Shown here in pieces: positions 23,832-31,960 of a stretch of DNA of 38,183 nt. The stretch is from Bacteroidales bacterium UBA6229 (GTDB lineage: Bacteria > Bacteroidota > Bacteroidia > Bacteroidales > F082). The notes beneath the pieces were generated by a model. That model saw only the letters and a list, made by a program, of their open reading frames with translations. It had not been told where the DNA came from and searched no databases. The stretch spans positions 1 through 38,183 of the forward strand of contig DJWN01000014.1 of assembly GCA_002440975.1 (NCBI GenBank), given 5' to 3'. Made by a program: the position numbers and the translations under genes. Within the stretch, counting starts at the first letter, position 1. Each line of letters starts with the position of its first letter.

Positions 23832-24824
23832 ATGAAGTTAGGTGCTGCTTTCGTTCAGGATATTTTCAATGTGAAAACGGTTCGGGATTTTGAATCTCTT
23901 GCCCTGGAATTGTTTCAATATCAATACAATAATGTATTGATTTATAAGCAGTTTTGCGACTTATTAGGACGCAAACCAGAAAAGATCAATTCCTGGAAAG
24001 ACATTCCTTTTATGCCGGTTGATTTTTTTCGTTCGCACCGCATCAGTGATCAGAAAAGGAGGGCTGACCTTATTTTTACGAGTTCTGGCACTACGGGTTC
24101 GGCTACCAGCTTTCATGAAGTGCCCTTCCCTGCAATTTACGAAACAAGCTTTAGCCAAGGCTTTCAACATTTTTATGGTGATATCAGATCCTATTGCATC
24201 CTGGCTTTGCTGCCTTCCTACCTCGAACGGAAGGGATCTTCGCTGGTTTATATGGCCGCCAGGCTGATAAAAGACTCAGCACATCCATTAAGCGGGTTTT
24301 ATTTGAATGATCTGGAAAAGCTGCATCAGCAACTTCAAATGCTGAAAAAGCAGCAACAAAAGACGATTTTATTGGGTGTTACTTATGCCCTGCTCGATCT
24401 GGCAGCGCAATATCCACTTGACTTTCCCGAGCTTATCGTCATGGAAACCGGTGGCATGAAAGGTCGCCGAAAAGAAATGATCAGGGAGGAGGTTCATGAT
24501 CAGCTAAAAACTGCGTTTCAGCTGCCTTCGGTTCATTCTGAATATGGCATGACGGAGCTTTTATCGCAGGCCTATTCCAGTAGTGACGGGTTATATCGTT
24601 GTCCGCCCTGGATGCGGGTTTTAATCCGTGAAACGAACGATCCGCTGAGTTTGGTTGACGAAGGCTTGAGCGGTGGCATCAATGTGATTGATCTGGCCAA
24701 TGTGCACAGCTGTGCTTTTGTTGCCATACAAGATATTGGTCGCTTACACGATGAAAACTGCTTTGAGGTGTTGGGGCGTTTCGATCAGGCGCAAATCAGA
24801 GGCTGTAATTTGATGGTGGTTTAA
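23832..24824 (+). CDS. LuxE/PaaK-like acyltransferase (acyl-protein synthetase family)
   Basis: A 330-aa protein. The frame is open 66 codons further upstream but there it overlaps the lipoprotein gene on the other strand, so ATG 23832 (MKLGAAFVQDIFNVKTVRDF) is the likely start. Motifs of the adenylate-forming LuxE/PaaK group are visible: IPFMPVDFFRSHRI, the P-loop-like FTSSGTTGSATSFHEV (~75-90), VMETGGMKGRRKEMIREEVH and HSEYGMTELLSQAY (~235-250). LuxE relatives activate fatty acids for transfer; in Bacteroidota many copies stand near cell-surface or polyketide-like pathways, but no partner (LuxC, LuxD, acyl carrier protein) is next to this one. Substrate unknown. The 3' end overlaps yedK by 4 bp, tail to tail. 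Confidence 0.8.
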   Translation: MKLGAAFVQDIFNVKTVRDFESLALELFQYQYNNVLIYKQFCDLLGRKPEKINSWKDIPFMPVDFFRSHRISDQKRRADLIFTSSGTTGSATSFHEVPFPAIYETSFSQGFQHFYGDIRSYCILALLPSYLERKGSSLVYMAARLIKDSAHPLSGFYLNDLEKLHQQLQMLKKQQQKTILLGVTYALLDLAAQYPLDFPELIVMETGGMKGRRKEMIREEVHDQLKTAFQLPSVHSEYGMTELLSQAYSSSDGLYRCPPWMRVLIRETNDPLSLVDEGLSGGINVIDLANVHSCAFVAIQDIGRLHDENCFEVLGRFDQAQIRGCNLMVV

Positions 24825-25501
24825 AAAAGACTTTGCTGCTCTGGAAATTTCCTGGGTTTCAGGAGGGTTTCATCATTATTGCGCACATCATTCACCCGGG
24901 TGGAAACAGGAGTGAAACCTAAATCCTTATCCGAAATCGTATCAAAAAGTTGCTTCCTTTTTTTTTCCGAATCAGCCAAAAGCCAATCGCGTTCTTTGTT
25001 TTGGGTAAGCATCACAGGCATGCGGTGATGAATGGCTGACATTTGCTCTGTTGCCGCTCGTGTGATGATGCAAAAACTGTTTAGATTCTCACCGTTTGCA
25101 GTTTGATAGCTTTCCCAAATACCAGCAAAGGCAAAGACTGGATTATTTTTTAAAAAGATATGAAAAGCTTGTTTTGGGTCTTTGGTTCGCCATTCATAAA
25201 ATCCGTTTGCCGGAATCAGGCAGCGGTGCTCCTGAGCAGCTTGTTTAAAGCTGGTTTTTGTTTCAAGGCTTTCGCTCCGACTGTTGATTTGTGGCTTGAT
25301 GTCGGCACGATTTACTGCCCAGGCAGGTGTAAATCCCCAGAAAAACCACTGAAGTATATCGGGATTTTCATTGGTGATGACAGGTAAATATTGTCCCGGG
25401 GCGCAATTGTAAGAAGGTTTGTATTTTTCGTCGAACACCTCTACATTAAAGCGTTCGCTGATAGTTTTTCCCTTTACCGAAAGCTGAAATCGTCCACACA
25501 T
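24821..25501 (-). CDS. yedK: SOS-response-associated peptidase / abasic-site shield YedK (HMCES family)
   Basis: A 226-aa SRAP protein. It begins MCGRFQLS, placing the catalytic Cys2 at the N-terminus after Met removal, where it crosslinks to abasic sites in single-stranded DNA. The other active-site parts are visible: PQINSRSESLETKTSF (Asn), RCLIPANGFYEWR (Glu) and IHHRMPVML (His). The family protects abasic sites at stalled forks. It lies 6 bp after the NUDIX gene on the same strand, so the two may be co-transcribed as a small nucleotide/DNA-damage unit. Confidence 0.92.
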   Translation of the reverse strand: MCGRFQLSVKGKTISERFNVEVFDEKYKPSYNCAPGQYLPVITNENPDILQWFFWGFTPAWAVNRADIKPQINSRSESLETKTSFKQAAQEHRCLIPANGFYEWRTKDPKQAFHIFLKNNPVFAFAGIWESYQTANGENLNSFCIITRAATEQMSAIHHRMPVMLTQNKERDWLLADSEKKRKQLFDTISDKDLGFTPVSTRVNDVRNNDETLLKPRKFPEQQSLF

Positions 25502-25507
25502 AAGCTA

Positions 25508-25942
25508 TTATTTGAGGTTGAAACGTTTTAGTCCCATGGCGATTATTTCGGCATGATCAAAGGCTAATTCAGGGAGATTATTCACGGCAAACCATTGGGC
25601 ATCACCGGCGTCATCATCAGCTTTGGGAGTAAGAAGTTTTTGGACAAATCCGGTAAAAACCACAGCAATATTTCTTCCTCTTGGATCGCGATCCGGCTTA
25701 CCAAAAGTGTGCAATTGTTCAAGATGGTTTAGGTGTAATCCTGTTTCTTCCTGCAGTTCGCGCAGCGCAGCAGCTTCCAGGCTTTCATCCATATCCACAA
25801 AACCGCCGGGCAATGCCCACATGTTTTGAAAAGGCGGATTATTACGCCGGATGAGTAAAACCTGAGCGGGTTCGTTCAGGCTGTTGAATATCAGACAATC
25901 CACTGTAACCATCGGACGTGGATACTTGTAGGTATATGACAT
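25508..25942 (-). CDS. NUDIX hydrolase
   Basis: A 144-aa NUDIX-fold pyrophosphohydrolase. The NUDIX box is complete: GGFVDMDESLEAAALRELQE followed by ETGL (G-x5-E-x7-REUxEExGU), with the metal-binding RELQEE. RRNNPPFQNMWALPGGF precedes it. The substrate cannot be read from sequence; a nucleotide diphosphate derivative is likely, and close relatives include 8-oxo-dGTP and ADP-ribose hydrolases. Upstream of yedK, 6 bp apart. Confidence 0.9.
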   Translation of the reverse strand: MSYTYKYPRPMVTVDCLIFNSLNEPAQVLLIRRNNPPFQNMWALPGGFVDMDESLEAAALRELQEETGLHLNHLEQLHTFGKPDRDPRGRNIAVVFTGFVQKLLTPKADDDAGDAQWFAVNNLPELAFDHAEIIAMGLKRFNLK

Positions 25943-26025
25943 AAGTGCTTTTTGTGCGAATATACAAAATCAGTAAAGAAAAGATTTCCTCTGCAAGACA
26001 TATCATTTGATTAAACCCTATAAAT

Positions 26026-26057
26026 GATAAAAGTCCTGCATCAAAAGATACAGGACT
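26026..26057 (-). terminator. Probable intrinsic terminator downstream of rsmI
   Basis: On the minus strand AGTCCTG pairs perfectly with CAGGACT around a 12-nt loop and is followed by TTTATC. It lies 215 bp after the rsmI stop and before NUDIX; the T tract is short, so the strength is uncertain. Confidence 0.5.
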
Positions 26058-26225
26058 CTATCTGAGTTCAACCAACACAAAATTACATGTAGTATGAGAA
26101 AAAGAACGACGGGGAGCGGGCACTCCCGTTCATGCTTAATAAATATCATGAAACGTGCCATGAATTGTAAGTGACTATAAATCTGGATTGTAAATAACGA
26201 AATGGCAAAATCAGCAAAACAGGAA

Positions 26226-26265
26226 ATTGTACGCTGGCAAACAATATTGTACGCAAGCGAACAAT
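26226..26265. repeat. Two tandem 20-bp palindromic repeats
   Basis: ATTGTACGCTGGCAAACAAT and ATTGTACGCAAGCGAACAAT are directly adjacent, differing at three positions. The second is an interrupted palindrome with arms ATTGT-x-CGC and GCG-x-ACAAT; the first keeps only the outer ATTGT...ACAAT arms and a partial inner arm. They end 7 bp before the rsmI stop codon (reading on the plus strand). They could form hairpins in the rsmI 3' end or bind a dimeric protein. Confidence 0.7.
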
Positions 26266-26271
26266 CGGACA

Positions 26272-26949
26272 TCAGGCAGGCTTGCCTTCGAGAACAATGA
26301 CCAGCTCGCCTTTTACCCCTGCATTCTCGAAATGGTTAATCAGCTCGGCGAGTGTTCCGCGCAGGGTTTCTTCATAAATTTTTGTGAGTTCGCGCGACAC
26401 ACTTACTTTGCGTTCCGGTCCGGCAATTTCGGCTAGCTGTTGCAAGGTTTTGATCAGGCGGTGAGGCGATTCATAAAGGATTGAGGTGTATTTGTTCTCG
26501 CAGATTTCGTTCAAACGGGTTTGCCGGCCTTTTTTGTGGGGCAAGAATCCCTCAAAAACAAAACGATCAGCAGGCAATCCGGAATTGACGAGTGCAGGCA
26601 CAAAAGCTGTAGCGCCCGGAAGGCATTCCACTTCAACATCATGTTGCACACAAGCCCTCACAAGCAGAAAGCCAGGATCTGAAATTCCTGGAGTACCGGC
26701 ATCAGTAACCAGGCCCATGCTTTCTCCGGAAAGCAGTCGTTCAATCAACCTGTCTGTTTGCTGATGCTCGTTGTGCTGATGAAAAGCCATCATGGGTTTT
26801 GCAATTCCCAGATGCTTAAGCAAAATGCCTGTTTTGCGCGTATCTTCTGCCAAAACCACATCTATTTCTTCCTTTAAGGTTCTAATAGCACGCAAGGTGA
26901 TGTCTTCCAGATTACCAATGGGCGTGGGAATGAGAAATAGTTTTGACAT
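26272..26949 (-). CDS. rsmI: 16S rRNA (cytidine(1402)-2'-O)-methyltransferase
   Basis: A 225-aa tetrapyrrole-methylase-fold enzyme that 2'-O-methylates C1402 of 16S rRNA with S-adenosylmethionine. The start MSKLFLIPTPIGNLEDITLR and AEDTRKTGILLKHLGI are diagnostic, with GLVTDAGTPGISDPGFLLVR (cofactor site) at ~77-96, and VPALVNSGLPADRFVFEGFL and ILYESPHRL further on. The family is usually 270-290 aa; this one lacks the C-terminal extension, ending at GELVIVLEGKPA, as in many Bacteroidota. It is a single-gene unit. Confidence 0.93.
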   Translation of the reverse strand: MSKLFLIPTPIGNLEDITLRAIRTLKEEIDVVLAEDTRKTGILLKHLGIAKPMMAFHQHNEHQQTDRLIERLLSGESMGLVTDAGTPGISDPGFLLVRACVQHDVEVECLPGATAFVPALVNSGLPADRFVFEGFLPHKKGRQTRLNEICENKYTSILYESPHRLIKTLQQLAEIAGPERKVSVSRELTKIYEETLRGTLAELINHFENAGVKGELVIVLEGKPA

Positions 26950-27099
26950 AGGTGCTGGTATTTATTGATTTGGGTCTTATTTAATGTTCTAGGGGATAAT
27001 ATGATAGAATAGATGAAGATATTAACCAGTTAACACCGTCCTAATCTTATGATTTGCATAAGAATACAAACAAAATTAGCCAAGTCTTGTGTTTACGGT

Positions 27100-27609
27100 T
27101 CATGCTTCCATTTCGCAGCTAAATTTAATTCCCAACACTTCGATCAATTGAAAATCGTTGATCCATGGTACATTCATTTTGTCACATACATTAGGAATTT
27201 TTATTTTCTTAGAATTTAATGCGGTTACTTTTTCTTCTTTAGTCACAACGATTGCATTTTCTCTTAATGCATGAGCAATAACCCAAGGATCTGCCAACGA
27301 CCTTGCTTTGGTATTATCAACTAAAAATTTATGCTTTGGGTCTGCTGAATATATATCCTTTAAGCATTTTGTAGTTTGCTCATCGATTTTTCTTATTGGG
27401 ATTTTACTTGTTTTCAACCATTTTGACAAATCATCATCCGTTCTAACAATTTCATCATAGACCATCTCAGGAATGAAAACTATATTCAGAGTTCCTAAAT
27501 AATCGAGTACATCCCAATAATTAGGGCATATTTTAGGCGAATAATATTTTTGCCAAGCTTGAATCAGGACATTTGCATCTAAACAAAATACTTTGTCAGT
27601 CATGGTCAT
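27100..27609 (-). CDS. DUF4411 family PIN-like protein, probable toxin
   Basis: A 169-aa protein with PIN-nuclease features: CLDANVLIQAW with Asp11, YDEIVRTDDD with Glu53, and SLADPWVIAHAL with Asp107, followed by AIVVTKEEKV, matching the metal-binding acidic set. DUF4411 proteins usually pair with an XRE-ImmA/IrrE gene, as here. The start codon overlaps the upstream gene's stop by 4 bp (ATGA), indicating coupled translation. RNase activity is inferred from the fold. Local base use is visibly more AT-rich than in rsmI or the M28 gene, suggesting acquisition. An ATG two codons in is also possible. Confidence 0.85.
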   Translation of the reverse strand: MTMTDKVFCLDANVLIQAWQKYYSPKICPNYWDVLDYLGTLNIVFIPEMVYDEIVRTDDDLSKWLKTSKIPIRKIDEQTTKCLKDIYSADPKHKFLVDNTKARSLADPWVIAHALRENAIVVTKEEKVTALNSKKIKIPNVCDKMNVPWINDFQLIEVLGIKFSCEMEA

Positions 27610-28784
27610 CTATACATTTGAGATTCAAGTTTGGGAAAATTGTTAACTTTAACATTTAGTAAGGTACTTGCTAATGATGGTTCAATCATGCCCCCACGAA
27701 AAGAATCTATTACTGTTTGTGTAAATAATCGACTATTTCTATTTAATTGTAACAGATAATAATTTGGCCCACCCGATTTTTTATTCTGTTTTTGCTCTAG
27801 TTTTTTATTTTCCTCTCTCTTTAAAAATTCGTTGTACTCAATGTCTGATTGATGCTTTAATTTTTTATAGTCCGTTAAAGAAATAATATTTAGATTTAAA
27901 GCCCTTACCAAAAAAGCAAAAGAGCTAACTCCAATTGATTTTGCGTTTTTGAAAACTTCATTGGCATTATCAAAGGCATCTTTATCAAGGTTGTTAATAA
28001 AATCAATTGGAATTAAAGCATTTGCAGCAACTTCATTGCAAAATAATTCTATAGGATTATAATCGTTGGAATTTTTAATAGTGGGTTCAATCTCATTTGA
28101 GATACCAGATTCAGAAATCCAAAGATGTGCAAGCTCGTGAACAAGTGTAAATAGTTGAGGCGCATTCCAATCCTCTGAATTTATAAACACAAAAGGTGCA
28201 TATCTATCAGCGATTGCAAAACCCTGAATTTCATTTGAATCTAATTTTAGTCTTGAATGAATAAAACTAGTCCTTGAAATGAAAACTCCCTTGGATTCCG
28301 CTTTCTCAATCCATTCTAAAATTGGATTGTTCGATTTATAATCTAAAGGATTAATATTTAACTCATTTAATATGTCTTTTGCAACTGTTTTGGGATTATC
28401 ATTTATCGAATATTTACCAATGAAATTAATCTTAGTTTCAGCGTTTTCTTCATTAACATCTCTTATCCATGCTTGTTTTTGTTGAATTTCGCGGATTATA
28501 AAAATTGAGGACGTACTCAATTCTTTTGAGCCTGCCTTTCTAAAATCTTGTAATGGTTGAAAGTCGGTTGGTATATCTGGAAGAAAGAATAAAGCAAATG
28601 GTCTTTTATATGCTTTCGCAAGTTTTTGTGCCTGTTTTATCGTAGGATAAGCATTCCCTGTTTCCCATTCTCTAAATTTTTCAATGGGAACAGCAACTTT
28701 AGATGCAGCAATTTCCTCAGTTATTTTGGCTGATTCTCTTGCCCATCTAAAAACGCTTGCAGTAATATCTGCTTTTTCTGCCAT
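27606..28784 (-). CDS. XRE helix-turn-helix / ImmA-IrrE metallopeptidase, probable antitoxin
   Basis: A 392-aa two-domain protein. Residues ~8-65 are an XRE helix-turn-helix (SAKITEEIAASKVAVPIEKF, then WETGNAYPTIKQAQKLA). Residues ~150-290 are an ImmA/IrrE zinc peptidase with HELAH at 216-220 and the third ligand Glu251 in FCNEVAANALIP. The C-terminus holds a charged helix. In this pairing the XRE part normally binds the operon promoter and the protein counters the PIN partner, while the peptidase could degrade a regulator. Whether the peptidase is active or structural is unknown. It is the first gene of the pair; the ~150 bp on either side are AT-rich with no other gene. Confidence 0.85.
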   Translation of the reverse strand: MAEKADITASVFRWARESAKITEEIAASKVAVPIEKFREWETGNAYPTIKQAQKLAKAYKRPFALFFLPDIPTDFQPLQDFRKAGSKELSTSSIFIIREIQQKQAWIRDVNEENAETKINFIGKYSINDNPKTVAKDILNELNINPLDYKSNNPILEWIEKAESKGVFISRTSFIHSRLKLDSNEIQGFAIADRYAPFVFINSEDWNAPQLFTLVHELAHLWISESGISNEIEPTIKNSNDYNPIELFCNEVAANALIPIDFINNLDKDAFDNANEVFKNAKSIGVSSFAFLVRALNLNIISLTDYKKLKHQSDIEYNEFLKREENKKLEQKQNKKSGGPNYYLLQLNRNSRLFTQTVIDSFRGGMIEPSLASTLLNVKVNNFPKLESQMYR

Positions 28785-28932
28785 ATCTAAAAAAAATTCA
28801 ACGAATCTTCGTCCTCCAGTTTGCTTACCCTGTCATTACCCTTATGTTGCAATTCTTTTGTAGTCATCATCCAGATTTTTAACAAAAATACAATATAAAT
28901 CTCTCGGCTTCAAGTCGAAAGCAAACCAGTAT

Positions 28933-29097
28933 TTATTCTTTAATATTAGGATAATTACCTTTCCCTGGCTTTGTGCTTTCCTGGTTCTCAAACCACTTTT
29001 CCATTTTTGCAGCACCGCTGTTGATGGAACTGTAGAAGCTGAGCACTGTGGATGCGATTACAATGACAATGCTGAAGATGATTAAAAATGTTTCCAT
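28933..29097 (-). CDS. 54-aa single-helix membrane microprotein downstream of the M28 peptidase
   Basis: From ATG 29097, three bases after the M28 stop codon, the minus strand encodes METFLIIFSIVIVIASTVLS, a membrane helix, then a hydrophilic tail (FYSSINSGAAKMEKWFENQE) ending PNIKE. The tight spacing, the helix followed by an amphipathic charged tail, and a stop after a sensible length support a real gene, translated together with the peptidase. The family is not recognised. It could be a small inner-membrane subunit or regulator; equally it may be a general small membrane protein. Confidence 0.55.
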   Translation of the reverse strand: METFLIIFSIVIVIASTVLSFYSSINSGAAKMEKWFENQESTKPGKGNYPNIKE

Positions 29098-29100
29098 AAG

Positions 29101-30381
29101 TTAACGGTCAAATAAGGAACTTGAAGCTGCTTCCACAAAATCGGTTACTATTCCAAAAAGTGATTCATAAGCTGTAAAAGGCAGCTTTTCAGGAGTATCG
29201 GTAATGGTGTGGTATTCTCTGTTTTCAGGGCCGCGGGTGAAGAGGAAAAACGCCGGCACACCTTTTTCGTAAAAAGGACAATGGTCGCTGTTGCACGATT
29301 CTCCGCCCAGGCGAATATCGGGGAAATAGTTTTTTTGTGAGTTTAATTGTTCCATGAGCGCGGCATACTCAGGCAATACTTTTCCGTTTACCACCGACAA
29401 GCCTTCACTTCCGGTGCCAACCATATCAAAATTAATCACGAAGCGGGTTTTGTTTAAATCAAATGGTGGATTTTCGGCCAGGTATGACGAGCCCAGCAAG
29501 CCGGCTTCTTCTCCCGAAACAAGGGCGAAAATCATGGTGTAGCGGGCTTTTTCGGGATTGGCAGCATAGTAACGAGCCAGATCCATCACAGCTGCTGTGC
29601 CACTTGCGTTGTCGCTTGCTCCGGGATAAACTGTTTTTTTGCCCATGTGCCCAAGGTGATCATAGTGGGCCACAAAAACAAAAAAACTATCGGCTTGCAC
29701 ACTTCCCGGAACATAAGCAATGAGGTTTTGTGTTTGATAATCAGGAACAAATACCGCTTTTGCATCAACAGTAATGGTTTTGGCATCTGCCGGCAAAGCA
29801 GTTGCTTTTATTTTCAAATGCAGTTTGTTTTCGGGGTTTCCGGCACCGTAAACATGCCACCACATAGCTTTTTCGATGGTCTGAATTAAGGCCGGGACAC
29901 CCGGAATGCCACGCCTGTAAGCATTTGCGACGCCTTCAGGTATTACAAGCATTTTTCCGGCAAGCTGATTCGTATCCACTAAGGCGTAAATTGATGCGAT
30001 TTGCGTGATAGTATCCGGCAGCCTGAGCAGTTCGTAGCTTTGATTTACACTGTTTGTCATGGGATTGATCACAACTTCGGAGCCAGGCATTAGTTTCTTG
30101 CCATTGATTTTTACGTCAACTTTTCCGGGAAAAGTATTGACAGGAAAGCTGTAAGGCTGAAAATAACTCTCGCCAAAATGTTGCAAACCTGCTTTCTCAA
30201 ATTCTTTGGCCAGCAATTTTGCTGCTTTCAGATCACCCTGTTTCACATAGCCACGGCCATGCATGGCAGGCGAAGACAGCTTGATCACAAGTTTTTTCAC
30301 ATACACTTTATCCTGGCTGTATGCAGCAGAGCTTAAAAGCAATAAGCTCACCAACAATTTAAAAATCAATTTATAAGGCAT
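29101..30381 (-). CDS. Secreted M28 family zinc aminopeptidase-like protein
   Basis: A 426-aa exported peptidase with a signal peptide (MPYKLIFKLLVSLLLLSSAA, cleavage after YSQ region). A PA-like insertion lies at ~90-210. The M28 two-zinc site is complete: His239 and Asp241 (VAHYDHLG), Asp257 (GASDNASG), Glu291-Glu292 (SGEEAGLLG), Asp319 (NFDMVG) and His391 (REYHTITDT). It should release N-terminal residues from peptides in the periplasm or outside. Its start overlaps the upstream 291-aa gene by 11 bp, and the microprotein follows after 3 bp. Confidence 0.92.
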   Translation of the reverse strand: MPYKLIFKLLVSLLLLSSAAYSQDKVYVKKLVIKLSSPAMHGRGYVKQGDLKAAKLLAKEFEKAGLQHFGESYFQPYSFPVNTFPGKVDVKINGKKLMPGSEVVINPMTNSVNQSYELLRLPDTITQIASIYALVDTNQLAGKMLVIPEGVANAYRRGIPGVPALIQTIEKAMWWHVYGAGNPENKLHLKIKATALPADAKTITVDAKAVFVPDYQTQNLIAYVPGSVQADSFFVFVAHYDHLGHMGKKTVYPGASDNASGTAAVMDLARYYAANPEKARYTMIFALVSGEEAGLLGSSYLAENPPFDLNKTRFVINFDMVGTGSEGLSVVNGKVLPEYAALMEQLNSQKNYFPDIRLGGESCNSDHCPFYEKGVPAFFLFTRGPENREYHTITDTPEKLPFTAYESLFGIVTDFVEAASSSLFDR

Positions 30382-31246
30382 GATCTTCCGGCTTTACGTT
30401 AAACTTACGTTCAAGCAGTTGAACCAGCTTTTTCCATGAGGGAAGTTTGCTGTCCCATTGCTTTTCCACCTTTAGTTCGATCAGGTAGGTGCTGGCGCCG
30501 CTAAAGCTCTTAAACTCGTTAAGCTCGTCCAGCATTTTGTTGTACGCCTCCAGGCTACCGGAGAATAATTCGTTGATCAGCAAAAATTTTTCGTTGATGC
30601 CAATAGCAGCGCGAAGATCATGTATCGGCTGACGTTCCATTTTAGCTCCTATGCTGGAATCTTCCTTATTTTGAAGGTGATCCGCTACGCTGGGTGGTGT
30701 TTCCTGGCTGAAAAGTTCTAATGGAGTGGGTTGGGGCTGTGCAGCTTCAACAATAGTTCGCTGTGATGTTTGCGGTTTTTCAGCTGGTTTTTCTTTCTCA
30801 GCAACTGCTTGTGGCATGGAGGTATGTGTTTTTATCGATTCTGCTTGTGGCTCTTCGTCTGGTGTATGTACATTTGTAACTTCCGGTTTCAAAGGTGCTG
30901 TTTTCTCTTCCTGATGTACAGATGGTTTAGGCTGTTCTTGCTGAGGCTTAATCGGCTCGGGAGCAGGATCTTCTTTTTTTACTAACACTTTGGGTTCAGG
31001 ATTCTCTTGATCTGCCTCGGCGGGATGTGGCTGTTGAATAGGAACAGCTTTCTGCTCTTCCTCATCGGTCATGATAAAAAGCCATTCATAAAGTTCTTGT
31101 GTTTGCCTGATCAGCAGATCGCGATCGAGGCGATGCAGCGGCCGCTCTGCTTGTTGAAGCTGTTCTGTTTGATGCAGCATCTGCCTGAGCAGTTGATTGA
31201 TAGCATTAATTTGTTTGTGATGTGAGTGATGCATCTGTTTATTCAT
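30371..31246 (-). CDS. Hypothetical protein with Pro/Glu/Gln-rich linker and conserved C-terminal domain
   Basis: A 291-aa cytoplasmic-looking protein. The N-terminal ~60 residues are a His/Gln-rich helix (QINAINQLLRQMLHQTEQLQ). Residues ~65-205 are a disordered linker rich in P, E, Q and K (PIQQPHPAEADQENPEPKVL). The C-terminal ~85 residues are ordered and contain DLRAAIGINEKFLLINELFS, then YNKMLDELNEFKSF and PSWKKLVQLLERKF, a pattern found in Bacteroidota proteins of unknown role. It has no signal peptide or membrane helix. Divergent from tdk (64 bp) and overlapping the M28 gene by 11 bp. Confidence 0.75.
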   Translation of the reverse strand: MNKQMHHSHHKQINAINQLLRQMLHQTEQLQQAERPLHRLDRDLLIRQTQELYEWLFIMTDEEEQKAVPIQQPHPAEADQENPEPKVLVKKEDPAPEPIKPQQEQPKPSVHQEEKTAPLKPEVTNVHTPDEEPQAESIKTHTSMPQAVAEKEKPAEKPQTSQRTIVEAAQPQPTPLELFSQETPPSVADHLQNKEDSSIGAKMERQPIHDLRAAIGINEKFLLINELFSGSLEAYNKMLDELNEFKSFSGASTYLIELKVEKQWDSKLPSWKKLVQLLERKFNVKPEDHAL

Positions 31247-31258
31247 GGGATAAATTGA

Positions 31259-31266
31259 TATTTTTG
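31259..31266 (+). promoter_or_regulatory. Likely -7 promoter element for tdk
   Basis: TATTTTTG matches the TAnnTTTG consensus and lies 44 bp before the tdk start. The -33 region (CTGTTTA around 31235-31241) is only a partial match. Confidence 0.4.
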
Positions 31267-31310
31267 CAGAATTAAAGGCCTAAAATTACAAAGAACCCAA
31301 CAAAGGCGGC

Positions 31311-31895
31311 ATGTTTCTCGAAAAAGATACCAACAGCAAAACACGCAGCGGATGGATTGAAGTAATCTGCGGCTCTATGTTTTCGGGCAAAACGGAAGAA
31401 TTGATCCGCAGACTGAACCGCGCACGCATTGCCAAACAACGTGTTGAAATTTTTAAACCGCATATTGACAAACGCTATAGCGAGGAAGATGTTGTATCGC
31501 ACGACAGCAAGGTCATACAGTCCATTCCGGTCGAAAGTGCCTCGCAAATCCTTTTTTATGCCGGTGAAATGGAAGTGATCGGCATCGACGAAGCCCAGTT
31601 TTTTGATGATGAACTGGCATCTGTTTGCGATCAGCTGGCTAATAGTGGTATTCGGGTGATTATTGCCGGTTTGGATATGGATTTTCAGGGGAAGCCTTTT
31701 GGGCCGCTGCCTGCCCTAATGGCCACTGCCGAATACGTTACCAAAGTACATGCCATCTGCATGAGGTGTGGCAACCTGGCCAATTATTCGCATCGCATCA
31801 TTGCCAATGAAAAACTGGTGATGCTGGGCGAAACAGAAAGCTACGAACCGCTTTGCCGTAAATGTTTTAACGAATCCCGGAAACAAAAAGGCTAA
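31311..31895 (+). CDS. tdk: Thymidine kinase (type II)
   Basis: A 194-aa kinase that phosphorylates thymidine to dTMP in salvage. The P-loop is GSMFSGKTEELIRRL (residues ~20-34), followed by the VIGIDEAQFFDDEL Walker B segment and AGLDMDFQGKPFGPLPALM (lasso). Four cysteines for the structural zinc are present in CMRCGN and CRKCFN. The length is typical for TK1-like bacterial enzymes. It is divergent from the 291-aa gene; the cyclophilin gene follows after 65 bp. Confidence 0.95.
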   Translation: MFLEKDTNSKTRSGWIEVICGSMFSGKTEELIRRLNRARIAKQRVEIFKPHIDKRYSEEDVVSHDSKVIQSIPVESASQILFYAGEMEVIGIDEAQFFDDELASVCDQLANSGIRVIIAGLDMDFQGKPFGPLPALMATAEYVTKVHAICMRCGNLANYSHRIIANEKLVMLGETESYEPLCRKCFNESRKQKG

Positions 31896-31913
31896 ACAGC
31901 AGCAGGCTTTTTG

Positions 31914-31921
31914 TATTTTTG
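31914..31921 (+). promoter_or_regulatory. Possible -7 promoter element for the cyclophilin-pheS unit
   Basis: TATTTTTG again fits TAnnTTTG, 39 bp before the cyclophilin start. No clear -33 TTG is seen, so this is a weak call. Confidence 0.35.
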
Positions 31922-31960
31922 CAGCCTTAAGCAAATGATTAATCTTAAAGTTTAAATACC

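Larger units (their letters stand above)
25943..26271. other. Intergenic region with terminator and tandem palindromes
   Basis: About 330 bp between NUDIX and rsmI, both on the minus strand. An 84-codon minus-strand frame covers most of it but lacks coding character and runs through the structured repeats, so I do not call it. The region contains a terminator-like hairpin at 26026-26057, a small GGGAG...CTCCC inverted repeat near 26109 and the tandem 20-bp palindromes just after rsmI. Confidence 0.6.

Noticed and set aside
26018..26272. 84-codon minus-strand frame after rsmI
   Set aside because: It covers the tandem palindromes and the terminator hairpin and has no recognisable domain.
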